Assembly: GCA_910584725.1 (NCBI GenBank)
Contig: CAJUBE010000007.1
Location: forward strand, 62,001-126,000
DNA from: an uncultured Lachnospiraceae bacterium
Lineage (GTDB): Bacteria; Bacillota; Clostridia; Lachnospirales; Lachnospiraceae
DNA: 64,000 bases
Reading direction: 5' to 3'
Shown here: positions 26,532 to 35,518 of the stretch, in pieces
Numbering within the stretch: the stretch's first letter is position 1
Layout of the letters: each line of letters begins with the position of its first letter
The notes under the pieces: model-generated
The model's database searches: none
What the model saw: the letters and a program-made list of their open reading frames with translations, nothing else
What the model was told of the DNA's origin: nothing
Made by a program: the position numbers and the translations under genes

Positions 26532-27347
26532 CTACTCTGTAAAGGGTATCACGCCGCCGTCGTATGTATTGTTGATGTACTCCTTCACCGTGTCGGACTT
26601 AAGCGCCGCCACCAGCGCCTTGATCCCCTCGTTGTTTTCGTTGCCTTCCTTCACCGCGATCACGTTCACATAGGTCTGCGCCGCCTCGGAATCGGACTGT
26701 TCATAAGCAACCGCGTCCTTCGCCACGGAGAAGCCTGCCTCCATCGCGTAGTTGCCGTTTAAAACCATAAACGCCACCTCATCCTTGACACGAGGCACCT
26801 GCGCTGCCTCCAGCTCCTGAATCTCCACATTGTAAGGGTTATCCTCGATATCGCGCACAGTCGCTTCCAGACCGACGCCCGCCTTCAAGGTCAGAATGCC
26901 GTTATCCTGCAGAAGCAGAAGCGCTCTCGCCTCGTTGGTGGTATCGTTGGGAACCGCAATGGTGTCTCCCTCCGCAATCTCGGAAAGATCGCTCTTCGTC
27001 CCGGGATAAATTCCGAAAGGCTCGTAATGAATGCCGCCCGCATTGACCAGGTGCGTCCCCTGCTCCTCGTTAAAGGAATCCAGATAGGGAATGTGCTGGA
27101 AATAGTTGGCGTCAAACTCACCGCTCTCCACCACCTGGTTGGGCTGTACATAGTCGTTGAATACCGTCACCTCCAGCGTGTAGCCCTGCTCCGCCAAAAT
27201 CGGCTTCACCTGCTCCAGAATCTCCGCATGGGGTGTCGCGGAAGCCGCCACCGTGATCGTGCCGTCATCCTTCTTGCCGCCGCAGCCCGTCAAGGCGCCA
27301 AGCGCCAAAGCCGCCGTCACAATCGTTACCACAATTTTCTTTTTCAT
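26532..27347 (-). CDS. metQ: Methionine-binding lipoprotein MetQ
   Basis: This 271-residue NlpA/MetQ-family lipoprotein has signal peptide and lipobox LGALTGC (Cys about 22). The family signature GTITVAASATPHAEILEQVKPILAEQG and FDANYFQHIPYLDSFN follow. It captures methionine outside the membrane for MetNI. It is the last gene of metN-metI-metQ, 18 bases after metI. Confidence 0.95.
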   Translation of the reverse strand: MKKKIVVTIVTAALALGALTGCGGKKDDGTITVAASATPHAEILEQVKPILAEQGYTLEVTVFNDYVQPNQVVESGEFDANYFQHIPYLDSFNEEQGTHLVNAGGIHYEPFGIYPGTKSDLSEIAEGDTIAVPNDTTNEARALLLLQDNGILTLKAGVGLEATVRDIEDNPYNVEIQELEAAQVPRVKDEVAFMVLNGNYAMEAGFSVAKDAVAYEQSDSEAAQTYVNVIAVKEGNENNEGIKALVAALKSDTVKEYINNTYDGGVIPFTE

Positions 27348-27365
27348 AATTTTTCTCCTCCTCTA

Positions 27366-28025
27366 TTACTTCCTCTTATCCAGCTTCACAGACAGCCGCA
27401 TTCCCAGCGTCTGGAAAATCTGCACCAGCACCACCAGAAGCACCACCGAGACAATCATAATCAGCGTCTCATAACGGTAATAGCCGTATCGCATGGCAAT
27501 ATCGCCAAGTCCGCCGCCGCCGACCACGCCCGCCATCGCGGAGTAGCCGAGAATCGTGCCGATGGCGATGGTCACGCCCACCAGAATCGACGTTCTCGCC
27601 TCCACCAGCAGTACCTTCCATATGATCGTAAGCGTACCAGCGCCCATACTCTGCGCCGCCTCCACCACACCGTGATCCACTTCTTTTATAGAAGATTCTA
27701 TCATACGGCCGATAAAGGGCGCCGCCGCAATGGTCAGCGGCACGATCGTAGCCGCCGCTCCCGTGCTTTTGCCCACAATCGCCCTCGTCAGGGGCAGCAC
27801 CAGAATCAGTAGAATCAAAAACGGAATACTCCGCAAAATATTGGCCGCCACATCCAGTATCCTATAGATCACGGCATTGGGCCGGATACCCGACTTATCC
27901 GTCACGGCAAGGACAATGCCCCAAGGCAGTCCCAGCACATAGCCGAAGAAAGTTGACAAAAGTGTCATAAACAAGGTGTCCCGCACACCTTCCAGCATCA
28001 TCAGCGTCAGGTCACTAGTCCACAT
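27366..28025 (-). CDS. metI: Methionine ABC transporter permease MetI
   Basis: The 219-residue permease has five hydrophobic segments and the binding-protein-dependent permease loop around AAQSMGAGTLTIIWKVLL (about residues 135-155), where it contacts MetN. It overlaps metN by 11 bases. The family and order make methionine, or methionine analogues, the likely substrate. Confidence 0.95.
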   Translation of the reverse strand: MWTSDLTLMMLEGVRDTLFMTLLSTFFGYVLGLPWGIVLAVTDKSGIRPNAVIYRILDVAANILRSIPFLILLILVLPLTRAIVGKSTGAAATIVPLTIAAAPFIGRMIESSIKEVDHGVVEAAQSMGAGTLTIIWKVLLVEARTSILVGVTIAIGTILGYSAMAGVVGGGGLGDIAMRYGYYRYETLIMIVSVVLLVVLVQIFQTLGMRLSVKLDKRK

Positions 28026-29043
28026 AGCCGTTCACCTCCTCCACGGCAAGCCCTCTCTCTGCGAGGTAAGCCTTCATCTCCTCCTGCACCTTGCGATCGT
28101 CGGGGAGACTTAAAATCATCTCGCCTCTGGCGATTCCCTCCACGTTCTTCGTATCCGCCCGCAGAATGTTAATGGGCTGCCCGAACTTCAACACCATATT
28201 CGCGATCACCGGCTCAAAAGACGAATTGACCGAAAATACAATGCGGACACAGCATTTCCCTTTCATCAGTTCCTTCTGTCTGTCCTCCAGTGTGCGGCGG
28301 TCCGTGCCGCTGCCCTTCAGAATCAGCTCCTTCGCCTCCGCCGTCTTCGGGTGGGCGAAAATATCCGAAACGCGCCCCTGCTCTACCAGATGCCCCTCAC
28401 CGATGATCGCCACATGGGAGCAGATTTCCCGAACCACCGACATTTCATGGGTAATGATCACGATGGTAATGCCGTATTTTTTATTGATATCCTTTAAAAG
28501 CTGTAAAATGGACTGTGTCGTGCGCGGGTCAAGCGCGCTCGTCGCCTCGTCGCAGAGCAGTATCTTCGGGTTAGCCGCCAACGCCCTCGCGATCGCCACC
28601 CGCTGCTTCTGCCCGCCGGAAAGCTGGGACGGATAGGCCTGCGCCTTATCCGAGAGCTCCACGATCTCCAGAAGCTCCCGCGCCCGCTGCCTGGCGTCCT
28701 TTTTCTTCATGCCGCCGATCACCAGCGGAAAGCAGATATTGTCAATCACGTTCTTCTGCATCAGCAGGTTAAAATGCTGGAAAATCATGGAAATTTCCCT
28801 GCGCGTTTCCCGAAGCTGCCGCTCCGTCATCGCGCCCAGATCCTTACCCCCGATCTCCACCGTGCCGGAAGTGGGCCGCTCCAAAAAGTTTAAGCACCGC
28901 ACAAGCGTACTCTTGCCCGCCCCGGACATACCGATGATGCCGTAAATATCGCCCGCCTCAATGGACAGTGTAATATGCTGCAGAGCCTCCACTTTCCCGT
29001 CGTCGGTTTCAAAGGTCTTGCATAAGTCCCGCACCTCGATCAT
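28015..29043 (-). CDS. metN: Methionine ABC transporter ATPase MetN
   Basis: The 342-residue ATPase has Walker A GMSGAGKSTL (about residue 38), signature LSGGQKQRVAIARAL (about 140), Walker B ILLCDEATSALD and an H-loop (IITHEMSVV). The C-terminal NIL domain (about 265-342) is the regulatory methionine-binding domain of MetN. No SAM riboswitch or T-box is recognisable in the upstream gap, which holds repeat B copy 1. Confidence 0.95.
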   Translation of the reverse strand: MIEVRDLCKTFETDDGKVEALQHITLSIEAGDIYGIIGMSGAGKSTLVRCLNFLERPTSGTVEIGGKDLGAMTERQLRETRREISMIFQHFNLLMQKNVIDNICFPLVIGGMKKKDARQRARELLEIVELSDKAQAYPSQLSGGQKQRVAIARALAANPKILLCDEATSALDPRTTQSILQLLKDINKKYGITIVIITHEMSVVREICSHVAIIGEGHLVEQGRVSDIFAHPKTAEAKELILKGSGTDRRTLEDRQKELMKGKCCVRIVFSVNSSFEPVIANMVLKFGQPINILRADTKNVEGIARGEMILSLPDDRKVQEEMKAYLAERGLAVEEVNGYVD

Positions 29044-29068
29044 TTCCGTATTCTCCTCCCGCCTTTAT

Positions 29069-29219
29069 GTTACAATTCACACATATGCCAGATTTCGCAT
29101 CAATTTACGATTATTCCGTGTGAATTGCAGCAATGATGCACACAAAATGCCAAAATACAGGCATTTTGGCGCTGGCTTCGACGCCATGCAGCAAGTGCAT
29201 GGCGCGTATGAAAAGTAAC
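29069..29219. repeat. Structured intergenic repeat, family B copy 1
   Basis: The stretch is bounded by GTTAC (29069) and GTAAC (29219). It has hairpins CAATTCACAC/GTGTGAATTG (29073-29127), CAAAATGCC/GGCATTTTG and CGCCATGCA/TGCATGGCG. The core GATGCACACAAAATGCC is shared with copies at 31.6 and 50.3 kb. It fills most of the 250-base gap between cysK and metN, and nothing else is visible there. Confidence 0.7.
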
Positions 29220-29293
29220 GGTTTTATCCTTGCTCACTATAGTATGAATCCCGCGAAATGTCAAGGTTTTGCGAATGCCGCGTGCTGAACTGG

Positions 29294-30226
29294 TTATGAA
29301 AACAGCGGCGTGGACAGATACCGATCCCCCGAATCGGGCAGAAGCGCCACGATCACCTTACCCTTATTCTCCGGCCGCTTCGCAAGCTCCGCCGCCGCAT
29401 GGAGCGCCGCCCCCGAGGAAATGCCCACCAGCACGCCCTCCTGCGTGGCGATCGCCCTGCCCGCCGCAAAGGCGTCCTCGTTGGAAACCTTTATGATCTC
29501 GTCATAAATACCCGTGTCCAGCGTCTGTGGCACAAAGCCCGCGCCGATTCCCTGAATCTTGTGAGCACCCGGCTGTCCGCCCGAGAGAACCGGACTGCTC
29601 TCCGGCTCTACCGCCACCACCTTCACGGAAGGATTCTTTTCCTTTAAATAAGAGCCAACGCCCGTAATCGTGCCGCCGGTGCCTACGCCTGCCACGAAAA
29701 TGTCCACCTTTCCGTCCGTATCCTCCCAGATCTCCGGTCCTGTGGTCGCCCTGTGAATCGCCGGGTTGGCGGGATTCTCAAACTGCCCGAGAATAATCGA
29801 ACCGGGCGTCTGGGCCTGCAGCTCCTCCGCCTTGGCGATGGCTCCCTTCATGCCCTGTGCGCCGTCCGTCAGCACAAGCTCCGCACCGTATGCCTGCAAG
29901 AGCTTACGCCGCTCCACACTCATGGTCTCCGGCAGCGTCAGCACCGCCCGATATCCCTTAGCCGCCGCCACAGCCGCCAGACCGATGCCCGTGTTGCCGC
30001 TGGTGGGCTCAATGATCGTGCCGCCGGGCTTTAACTTTCCTTCCCGCTCCGCCACCTCAATCATATGCAGGGCAATGCGGTCTTTCACCGATCCCGCCGG
30101 ATTGAAATACTCCAGCTTCACAAGAATTGTTGCGTCCGTCACGCCGTTTTTCTCCTCATAGTGGGTCACCTCCAAAAGCGGTGTATGCCCGATCAGTTCC
30201 GATGCGCTCTTTTTGATATTAGCCAT
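29294..30226 (-). CDS. cysK: Cysteine synthase A
   Basis: This 310-residue PLP enzyme makes cysteine from O-acetylserine and sulfide. The PLP lysine lies in NPAGSVKDRIA (about residue 43). The substrate loop EPTSGNTGIGLA (about 73), the phosphate-binding GVGTGGTITG (about 182) and GISSGAALHAA (about 273) are all present. It is monocistronic or leads into metNIQ 250 bases downstream, both being sulfur amino-acid functions. A strong promoter lies about 100 bases upstream. Confidence 0.97.
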   Translation of the reverse strand: MANIKKSASELIGHTPLLEVTHYEEKNGVTDATILVKLEYFNPAGSVKDRIALHMIEVAEREGKLKPGGTIIEPTSGNTGIGLAAVAAAKGYRAVLTLPETMSVERRKLLQAYGAELVLTDGAQGMKGAIAKAEELQAQTPGSIILGQFENPANPAIHRATTGPEIWEDTDGKVDIFVAGVGTGGTITGVGSYLKEKNPSVKVVAVEPESSPVLSGGQPGAHKIQGIGAGFVPQTLDTGIYDEIIKVSNEDAFAAGRAIATQEGVLVGISSGAALHAAAELAKRPENKGKVIVALLPDSGDRYLSTPLFS

Positions 30227-30329
30227 TTTTTCATCCTCCCTTTTGCACGTCCTCTCCCTTACCCCTGTCTGCAGGTTCGGGATGCCTCGTTTTTATTTCA
30301 TACCTTTTTGATATGATTAATATGGAATG

Positions 30330-30358
30330 ATAATACACCATAAATTTTCCAGTGTCAA
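30330..30358 (-). promoter_or_regulatory. Sigma-A-type promoter of cysK
   Basis: On the minus strand a perfect TTGACA (30353-30358) is followed by 17 bases and TATTAT (30330-30335). The leader before cysK is about 95 bases. Confidence 0.8.
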
Positions 30359-30368
30359 CCATTATTTT

Positions 30369-30403
30369 TGTAACAGTTCAGCCTTCGGATTCTCTGTGTT
30401 ACA
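30369..30403. repeat. Partial family B repeat (end hairpin)
   Basis: TGTAACA (30369) pairs with TGTTACA (30397-30403) around TTCAGCCTTCGG, the same words that open family B copies at 31623 and 50261. It lies 12 bases after the stop codon of the 30416-31513 gene. Confidence 0.55.
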
Positions 30404-30415
30404 GGTTACTTATTT

Positions 30416-31513
30416 TCAGACAACAGCACCCTCCGTCTCCAGACGCACATTTTCCGCAAGCTGCCCTCTGCCTACATGCCGTATCATGCGATACACCTCT
30501 TTCTCCATATGAACGGGAAAAAGCAGAACCTGCGGACATGCTCCGGCAAATACGCGGAAAATCTCATCGGCAAACCCCTGTCCCATAAATTCCACCCCGT
30601 CAAAGTCTAAGATAACCTCCTTAAACTCCTCCAGGCGGCGGCAGATTCTTCTGGCCTGGGAACGCGCCACCGGCTCTCCCGAAATGCACGCTTCCCTGAT
30701 CGGAATCCTTGTACGGATCAATCCCTCGTCCACATCCGCAAACACTTCGAACACCTCCGTTAAATTTCTCGTCGTCTCGTTTTCCAGTGTCATCATAACC
30801 AGCGTACCGATATTTTCAAGCCGCGCCGTGTACGCCAAAAGCCGGTTCTCCAATACCGTATGTTCCCTGCCTCCATAACATTTGTACATTTTCCCTCCGG
30901 ACCAGATCGCAAAAGTATCCACTGACTTTGAAGAGAAAAAAATACCTTCCCCTGAATGGGCTTTTTCGGCGCTTGTAATCTTTCCTTTATACAGCTCCAC
31001 CAACGCGTCCTTCTCGTCCGGCTCGTTCCAGCCGTGCCCGGCCATATAATCCATCAGCGTCCGAAACACCCCCACACCGTCATCCACGATCACAACTGTG
31101 GTGTATAAAGCATTTCTTCTCAAAATAATCCGAATCTGTGTCCCCCTCGAATGCTCCAGCGCATTGTTCAGCATCTCCATACAGACATATTGCCAGATCC
31201 GCTGCGCGTTCCGCCCGCAGCCGCTCACTCTCTCCCGGAGTAACAGATCGTATATCGCATCCTCCTGCTGCCCGTCAGCGCTTATTTGGACGCATTTCTC
31301 GAACACCTCCTCACAGAGCGCATACCCGCAAGCACAGTCCGCCTGCTTCATCACGTTTCCTTCATCCGTCAGCTTTTTCAGATAACGCTTTGCAGAAGTG
31401 ATCGAAATGCCGAAGCTGTCCATTGTCTTTTCCACCAGTTTCCCATCGTCCACCGCAATTTTCCGAAGGATATATTTTTCTATTTCCGCTCTCTTTTGCT
31501 CCGTAAACGACAT
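30416..31513 (-). CDS. HTH / HATPase / STAS-like (DUF4325) regulator
   Basis: This 365-residue soluble protein has three recognisable parts. A winged-helix-like N-terminus (residues 1-60, with DSFGISITSAKRYLKKLTDEG) comes first. A GHKL-type ATPase domain follows, with NNALEHSRG (N-box, about 115) and VDDGVGVF (G1-box). The C-terminal STAS-like DUF4325 domain includes VILDFDGVEFMGQGFADEIFR. The combination suggests a one-component regulator or an anti-sigma/anti-anti-sigma switch in one chain. Start 31513 is chosen because GGAGG lies just upstream; an ATG at 31525 is too close to that site. No partner gene lies next to it. Confidence 0.8.
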   Translation of the reverse strand: MSFTEQKRAEIEKYILRKIAVDDGKLVEKTMDSFGISITSAKRYLKKLTDEGNVMKQADCACGYALCEEVFEKCVQISADGQQEDAIYDLLLRERVSGCGRNAQRIWQYVCMEMLNNALEHSRGTQIRIILRRNALYTTVVIVDDGVGVFRTLMDYMAGHGWNEPDEKDALVELYKGKITSAEKAHSGEGIFFSSKSVDTFAIWSGGKMYKCYGGREHTVLENRLLAYTARLENIGTLVMMTLENETTRNLTEVFEVFADVDEGLIRTRIPIREACISGEPVARSQARRICRRLEEFKEVILDFDGVEFMGQGFADEIFRVFAGACPQVLLFPVHMEKEVYRMIRHVGRGQLAENVRLETEGAVV

Positions 31514-31622
31514 TTGCGCCTCCATAAAACATATTTTACATTTTTCAAACTATATTTTATATTTATCATAATATATTTATTGTTGTTTTACAATATAATT
31601 CTGATTATTTTTGCATATTTCC

Positions 31623-31735
31623 GGTAACAGTTCAGCCTTCGGCTTCACTGTCACGTTTGATGCACACAAAATGCCAAAATACAGGCATTTTGGCGCTGGC
31701 TCCGACTCCATACAGCAAGTGTATGGCGCGGGTGT
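31623..31735. repeat. Structured intergenic repeat, family B copy 3
   Basis: It begins GGTAACAGTTCAGCCTT, forms the hairpin ACAGT..GCC/GGC..ACTGT, then CAAAATGCC/GGCATTTTG and CCATACA/TGTATGG. The last helix is CCATGCA/TGCATGG in copy 1, a compensatory change. The 360-base gap between divergent genes 30416-31513 and 31874-33112 holds this element and the promoter at 31804; the remainder is AT-rich without genes. Confidence 0.7.
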
Positions 31736-31803
31736 GAGAAAGACACACTTGCCGCAAAGCCCGTGAGAACATGAAAAACAGGGATGCCTCCATATCAGAT
31801 TTG

Positions 31804-31812
31804 TGGTATACT
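31804..31812 (+). promoter_or_regulatory. Extended -10 promoter of the CgeB-like gene
   Basis: TG-G-TATACT (31804-31812) forms an extended -10 about 60 bases upstream of the start at 31874. No good -35 is seen. Confidence 0.45.
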
Positions 31813-31873
31813 CGACACAGACCAATTATCGCCGCAATCGCGCGGATTTGACACGAGAACAGAGGAGACTGCC

Positions 31874-33112
31874 ATGAAAATACTTTTTATCGAATGGGCA
31901 AGCTTTGGCAACGCCGACATAAAGGACGCCTTTGCCGACGAAGGCCATCAGGTCGTCTGTTTTCCTTTTTCCAATAAGGATGCCCGCGGGGATGCCAAGA
32001 TCGAGTCCGATCTGGCTAAGAAGCTGCACGAGACCGTGCCCGACGCGGTTTTTTCCTTCAATTATTTTCCTCTCATCTCCAATGTATGTAAGCGCGAGGG
32101 ACTGCCTTATATCTCCTGGATCTATGACAGCCCCTACGTTATGCTCTATTCCTACACGGCCATCAATCCCTGCAATACCATCTATGTATTTGACCGGGCC
32201 CTGTGCCGGGAGTTTAACGAGGCGGGCATAAAAACCGTCCGCTACCTGCCCATGGCCGCAAACACAGATCGGTTGGACCGCCTCGATTCGTTTCCGGCAA
32301 ATCCCGCAATGCGCGATACTGACAGCATCCATGCCGTATCGCAGGCCTTCGATGCACGCAGCTCATATGTCGTGCCCCAGACTCCCGGCTGCCCTTACCT
32401 GTACAACGTCTCCTTTGTGGGCTCCCTTTACACCGAATCTCACAATTTTTATGACCGCATGGAAAATCTGTCCCCATACGCGAAGGGATATCTGGAAGGC
32501 TTGATGAACGCCCAAATGAATGTGCAAGGCTGCAACTTTATCCAGGAATCATTATCTCCTATTATGGAAGAGTTGTATCGGGCGCTTCCCATGAATCCAA
32601 ACCCGGACGGCGTGGAAACGAGGGAGTACCTTTATGCCCAATACGTCGTCAACCGTAAGCTCACGGGACTGGAGCGGCTGCGCCTGCTGACCGCCATTGC
32701 CAAGCGGCACACGCTGGATCTGTTTACCTTAGACCCCGCCTTTTCCCTGCCGAATCTGTGCAATCACGGAACTGTGGACTACTATTCAGAGATGCCTCTG
32801 GTCTTCAAACAGAGCCGGATCAATCTCAATATTTCCCTGCGCAGTATCAAGAGCGGCGTACCGCTCCGTGCCTTTGACATCATGGGCGCAGGTGGTTTTC
32901 TGCTCAGCAATTATCAGGAAGATTTTTTTGAAAACTTTACCCCTGGGGTAGACTTTGAATATTACGAGAGTGAACAGGATTTATTGCAGAAGATAGATTA
33001 CTACCTGACTCACGAGGAGGAAAGAATGGCGATCGCAAAAAACGGTCACGACAAGGTGGCTGCTGCCCATACTTATCGCGACCGCGTGCGGGAGATGCTG
33101 GCTGACATATAG
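31874..33112 (+). CDS. CgeB-like glycosyltransferase (DUF3880 plus Glyco_trans_1_2)
   Basis: The 412-residue protein starts MKILFIEWASFGN behind GGAGAC. An N-terminal Rossmann half (about 1-130, with FSFNYFPLISNVCKREGLPYISWIYDSP) and a C-terminal GT-B half (GVPLRAFDIMGAGGFLLSNYQED near residue 330) are characteristic of CgeB/DUF3880 proteins. These act as nucleotide-sugar-dependent transferases in spore coat or flagellin decoration. The gene heads the plus-strand run of glycosyltransferases leading to flagellin. It is paralogous to 48163-49350: both share the SFVGSLYTE, VQGCNFI/VFGCNFI and MPLVFKQSRINLNIS-type blocks. Confidence 0.85.
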   Translation: MKILFIEWASFGNADIKDAFADEGHQVVCFPFSNKDARGDAKIESDLAKKLHETVPDAVFSFNYFPLISNVCKREGLPYISWIYDSPYVMLYSYTAINPCNTIYVFDRALCREFNEAGIKTVRYLPMAANTDRLDRLDSFPANPAMRDTDSIHAVSQAFDARSSYVVPQTPGCPYLYNVSFVGSLYTESHNFYDRMENLSPYAKGYLEGLMNAQMNVQGCNFIQESLSPIMEELYRALPMNPNPDGVETREYLYAQYVVNRKLTGLERLRLLTAIAKRHTLDLFTLDPAFSLPNLCNHGTVDYYSEMPLVFKQSRINLNISLRSIKSGVPLRAFDIMGAGGFLLSNYQEDFFENFTPGVDFEYYESEQDLLQKIDYYLTHEEERMAIAKNGHDKVAAAHTYRDRVREMLADI

Positions 33113-33173
33113 AGCCACCGCTTTCCCCCCAGATGCTCTGCCGATCGGGCACGCCTGATTTCAGTCCTGCCAT

Positions 33174-33202
33174 TTGCTGTGACCATTCCTTTATGCTATA
33201 AT
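33174..33202 (+). promoter_or_regulatory. Sigma-A-type promoter of the GT2-TPR array
   Basis: TTGCTG (33174-33179), 17 bases, TATAAT (33197-33202), located 55 bases upstream of the first GT2-TPR gene. It resembles the housekeeping promoter, not the sigma-28 form used by flagellin. Confidence 0.7.
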
Positions 33203-33257
33203 TGTACTGTCTCAACAACATTTACATGAATGAACCAACCGACAGAAGGAGTTTTCC

Positions 33258-34313
33258 ATGCATCCCATATCTGTATGCATTATTGCCAAAAATGAAGAAG
33301 CGCGGATCGAGCAATGCCTTCAGTCAATCAAGCCCTTCGGTTTTGAAATTGTAGTTGTGGATACGGGCTCCACGGACAGGACGAAGGAAATTGCCGCCGG
33401 ATATGCGGATAAAGTGCTCGATTTTGCATGGTGCGATGACTTCTCCGCCGCCAGAAATTTTTCCCTGCGGGAAGCCTCCAACAACTGGATTTTCATGATC
33501 GACTGCGACGAGACCGTGAAGGAAATCGACGTGGAAGAGCTGAATTATTTTCGCAAGCACCTCTCTGACAGCGTAGGAAGCGTCTCCCGGGAGAATCTGG
33601 TGACGGAAAACGGCGTTCTGACGTTGAATAACACCGATTACACAGAGCGTTTTTTCAACAAAAAGCTCTATCGTTATACAGGAATGATCCATGAGCAGCT
33701 CACACCCATCAGAGGAAATGAGATTCCCGCGCTCCTGCTTCACACGACTCTGCTCCACACCGGCTACGACATGACCCCCGAAGAGCGGGAGGCCAAATAC
33801 CGGCGCAATTTCACCCTGCTTGAAAAGCAGGCGGAAGCGGATCCTGAAAATCCCTATCTCTACTACCAGCTCGGGAAAACCTGTGAGATTCTGGAAGACT
33901 TTGCCCGCGCTTGCACTTACTATGACAAGGGCCTGGAATTCGACTTGGATCCCGAACTCGCTTACGTACAGGCCATGGTGGTCTCCTACGGCAATGCGCT
34001 GCTGCGCACAGGACAGACCGAGACGGCCCTCGGCTTTGAAAGCATTTATGATGAGTTTTCCTCCGTCACGGACTTCGTCTACCTGATGGGTAACATCTAC
34101 AAAGACAACGGCATGTTTGAGCAGGCTCTGGAGCAGTACCAAAAAGCCCTGCAGATGCCTGACGGCAGGCAGAACGGCGCAAACTCCTTTCTGCCGCTCT
34201 ACCAGTGCGGAGAAATCTTTGAACGGCTCGGGGATGCAGAGACGGCCCGCGCGCTCTATGCGCAGTGCGGCGATTTCGCCCCGGCGGTACAGAAGCGAGG
34301 ACAATGCGTATGA
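33258..34313 (+). CDS. GT2 glycosyltransferase with TPR tail, array member 1
   Basis: The 351-residue protein has a GT-A domain (1-190) starting HPISVCIIAKNEE, followed by VVDTGSTDRTKEIAA, the DDFSAARNF block and the metal-binding DCDE near residue 80. TPR-like helices form the C-terminal half (NPYLYYQLGKTCEILEDFARA and repeats). GT2-TPR proteins of this type (compare the SunS-like class) glycosylate proteins. The plus-strand array ends next to flagellin, so flagellin is the likely acceptor. AGAAGGAG lies upstream of the ATG. The next gene begins inside the stop codon. Confidence 0.85.
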   Translation: MHPISVCIIAKNEEARIEQCLQSIKPFGFEIVVVDTGSTDRTKEIAAGYADKVLDFAWCDDFSAARNFSLREASNNWIFMIDCDETVKEIDVEELNYFRKHLSDSVGSVSRENLVTENGVLTLNNTDYTERFFNKKLYRYTGMIHEQLTPIRGNEIPALLLHTTLLHTGYDMTPEEREAKYRRNFTLLEKQAEADPENPYLYYQLGKTCEILEDFARACTYYDKGLEFDLDPELAYVQAMVVSYGNALLRTGQTETALGFESIYDEFSSVTDFVYLMGNIYKDNGMFEQALEQYQKALQMPDGRQNGANSFLPLYQCGEIFERLGDAETARALYAQCGDFAPAVQKRGQCV

Positions 34314-35389
34314 TTCCGATTTCCGTTTGTATCATCGGCAAAAACGAAGAACAGCATATCGAGAACTGTCTGGCTCCCCTGACGCCCTTTCCCTTCGAAA
34401 TTGTGTATGTGGATACAGGCTCCACCGACCGCACGAAGGAGCTCGCCGCGAAACACGGCGCCAGCATATATGACTTTGCGTGGGTTGATGATTTTTCCGC
34501 CGCCAGAAACTTCGCGCTGGAAAAAGCCTCGCATGAATACGTGCTCTTTATAGACTGCGACGAATATCTTTCCTCACTGGATACGGACGCTCTGCACCGA
34601 GCTGTCCAAGCCTGCCCGGCGGGCGTCGGACTGCTTCTTCGAAACAACTACTTTGAGGCCAACGGCACGCCGACAAACTACCCGGACCGGGTGGAGCGGC
34701 TCTTTTCTAAGAAACAGTTTCATTACAAGGGCATCATCCATGAGCAGGTGGTAACGCGAGGAGGAGACAGTCCTCTCTACGAGCGGTACGAGATTCCGCT
34801 GACGGTGGAGCACGCGGGTTACAACGGCGGCATGGACGCCATGCGCCAAAAAGCGGAACGCAACAACAGGCTGCTTTTTCGGGAACTCGAAAAAAATCCC
34901 ACGGATCCCTACCTCTATTTTCAGGTGGGGCAGTCCTACAACGGCATCCGCGATTATGAAAACGCTTATATTTACTATAAGAAATCCTTTGCGCTCCCCT
35001 TACATTACGCGGAGCTCTGGGTGCAGATCATGGCTACCGCATACATCAACGCCATGAACCATACCGGCCGCTCCGAAGAGGCGCAGACCTTTTTTGAGCC
35101 GCTCTATCCATACTTTGCCGGGGACGCCAATTTTTATTGCAGCATGGGAAATATCTATCTGAATCTCAACCCGCCCCAGCCCCTCAAGGCAATGGCGGAA
35201 TACGTCAAGGCATTGCAATGCCCCGACGCAAGGGAGGAGGGTGCCAACAGTTTTATTCCCTACTACAATATCGGGCTGGTAAACGAAATGCTCGGCAGCC
35301 GGGACTCGGCTCTCACTTTCTACCAAAAAGCGGCTGACTTAGGGTTTGCACCCGCCGTAGAGCGGCTCTCCGTTTTAGGCGGCTCCTGA
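34310..35389 (+). CDS. GT2 glycosyltransferase with TPR tail, array member 2 (G-type)
   Basis: The 359-residue protein begins MIPISVCIIGKNEEQ at 34310, with the ATG overlapping the previous stop (ATGA). GCGAGG lies nine bases upstream; ATG 34304 is a weaker alternative. Blocks VDTGSTDRTKELAAKHGA, DDFSAARNFALEKASHEY and DCDEYLS define the GT-A domain. The TPR half contains DPYLYFQVGQSYNGIRDYENAYIYYKK. It belongs to the G-type subgroup with 36590-37675 and the N-half of 37675-39816. It is probably a flagellin or surface-protein glycosyltransferase. Confidence 0.85.
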   Translation: MIPISVCIIGKNEEQHIENCLAPLTPFPFEIVYVDTGSTDRTKELAAKHGASIYDFAWVDDFSAARNFALEKASHEYVLFIDCDEYLSSLDTDALHRAVQACPAGVGLLLRNNYFEANGTPTNYPDRVERLFSKKQFHYKGIIHEQVVTRGGDSPLYERYEIPLTVEHAGYNGGMDAMRQKAERNNRLLFRELEKNPTDPYLYFQVGQSYNGIRDYENAYIYYKKSFALPLHYAELWVQIMATAYINAMNHTGRSEEAQTFFEPLYPYFAGDANFYCSMGNIYLNLNPPQPLKAMAEYVKALQCPDAREEGANSFIPYYNIGLVNEMLGSRDSALTFYQKAADLGFAPAVERLSVLGGS

Positions 35390-35518
35390 CAATATTGTCT
35401 GTCTTGACTTCCCTTCCGCTATGGCACAACCGGCGGACCATAAAACGTTCTGATACCGCGAATGCCACTATAGTTTACATAATTCTATTAGAAATATGCA
35501 GAAACGAGGAGCAATCAC

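Noticed and set aside
29044..30330. SAM riboswitch or T-box before metNIQ or cysK
   Set aside because: Neither leader shows the conserved stems or the T-box sequence; the metN leader is occupied by a family B repeat.
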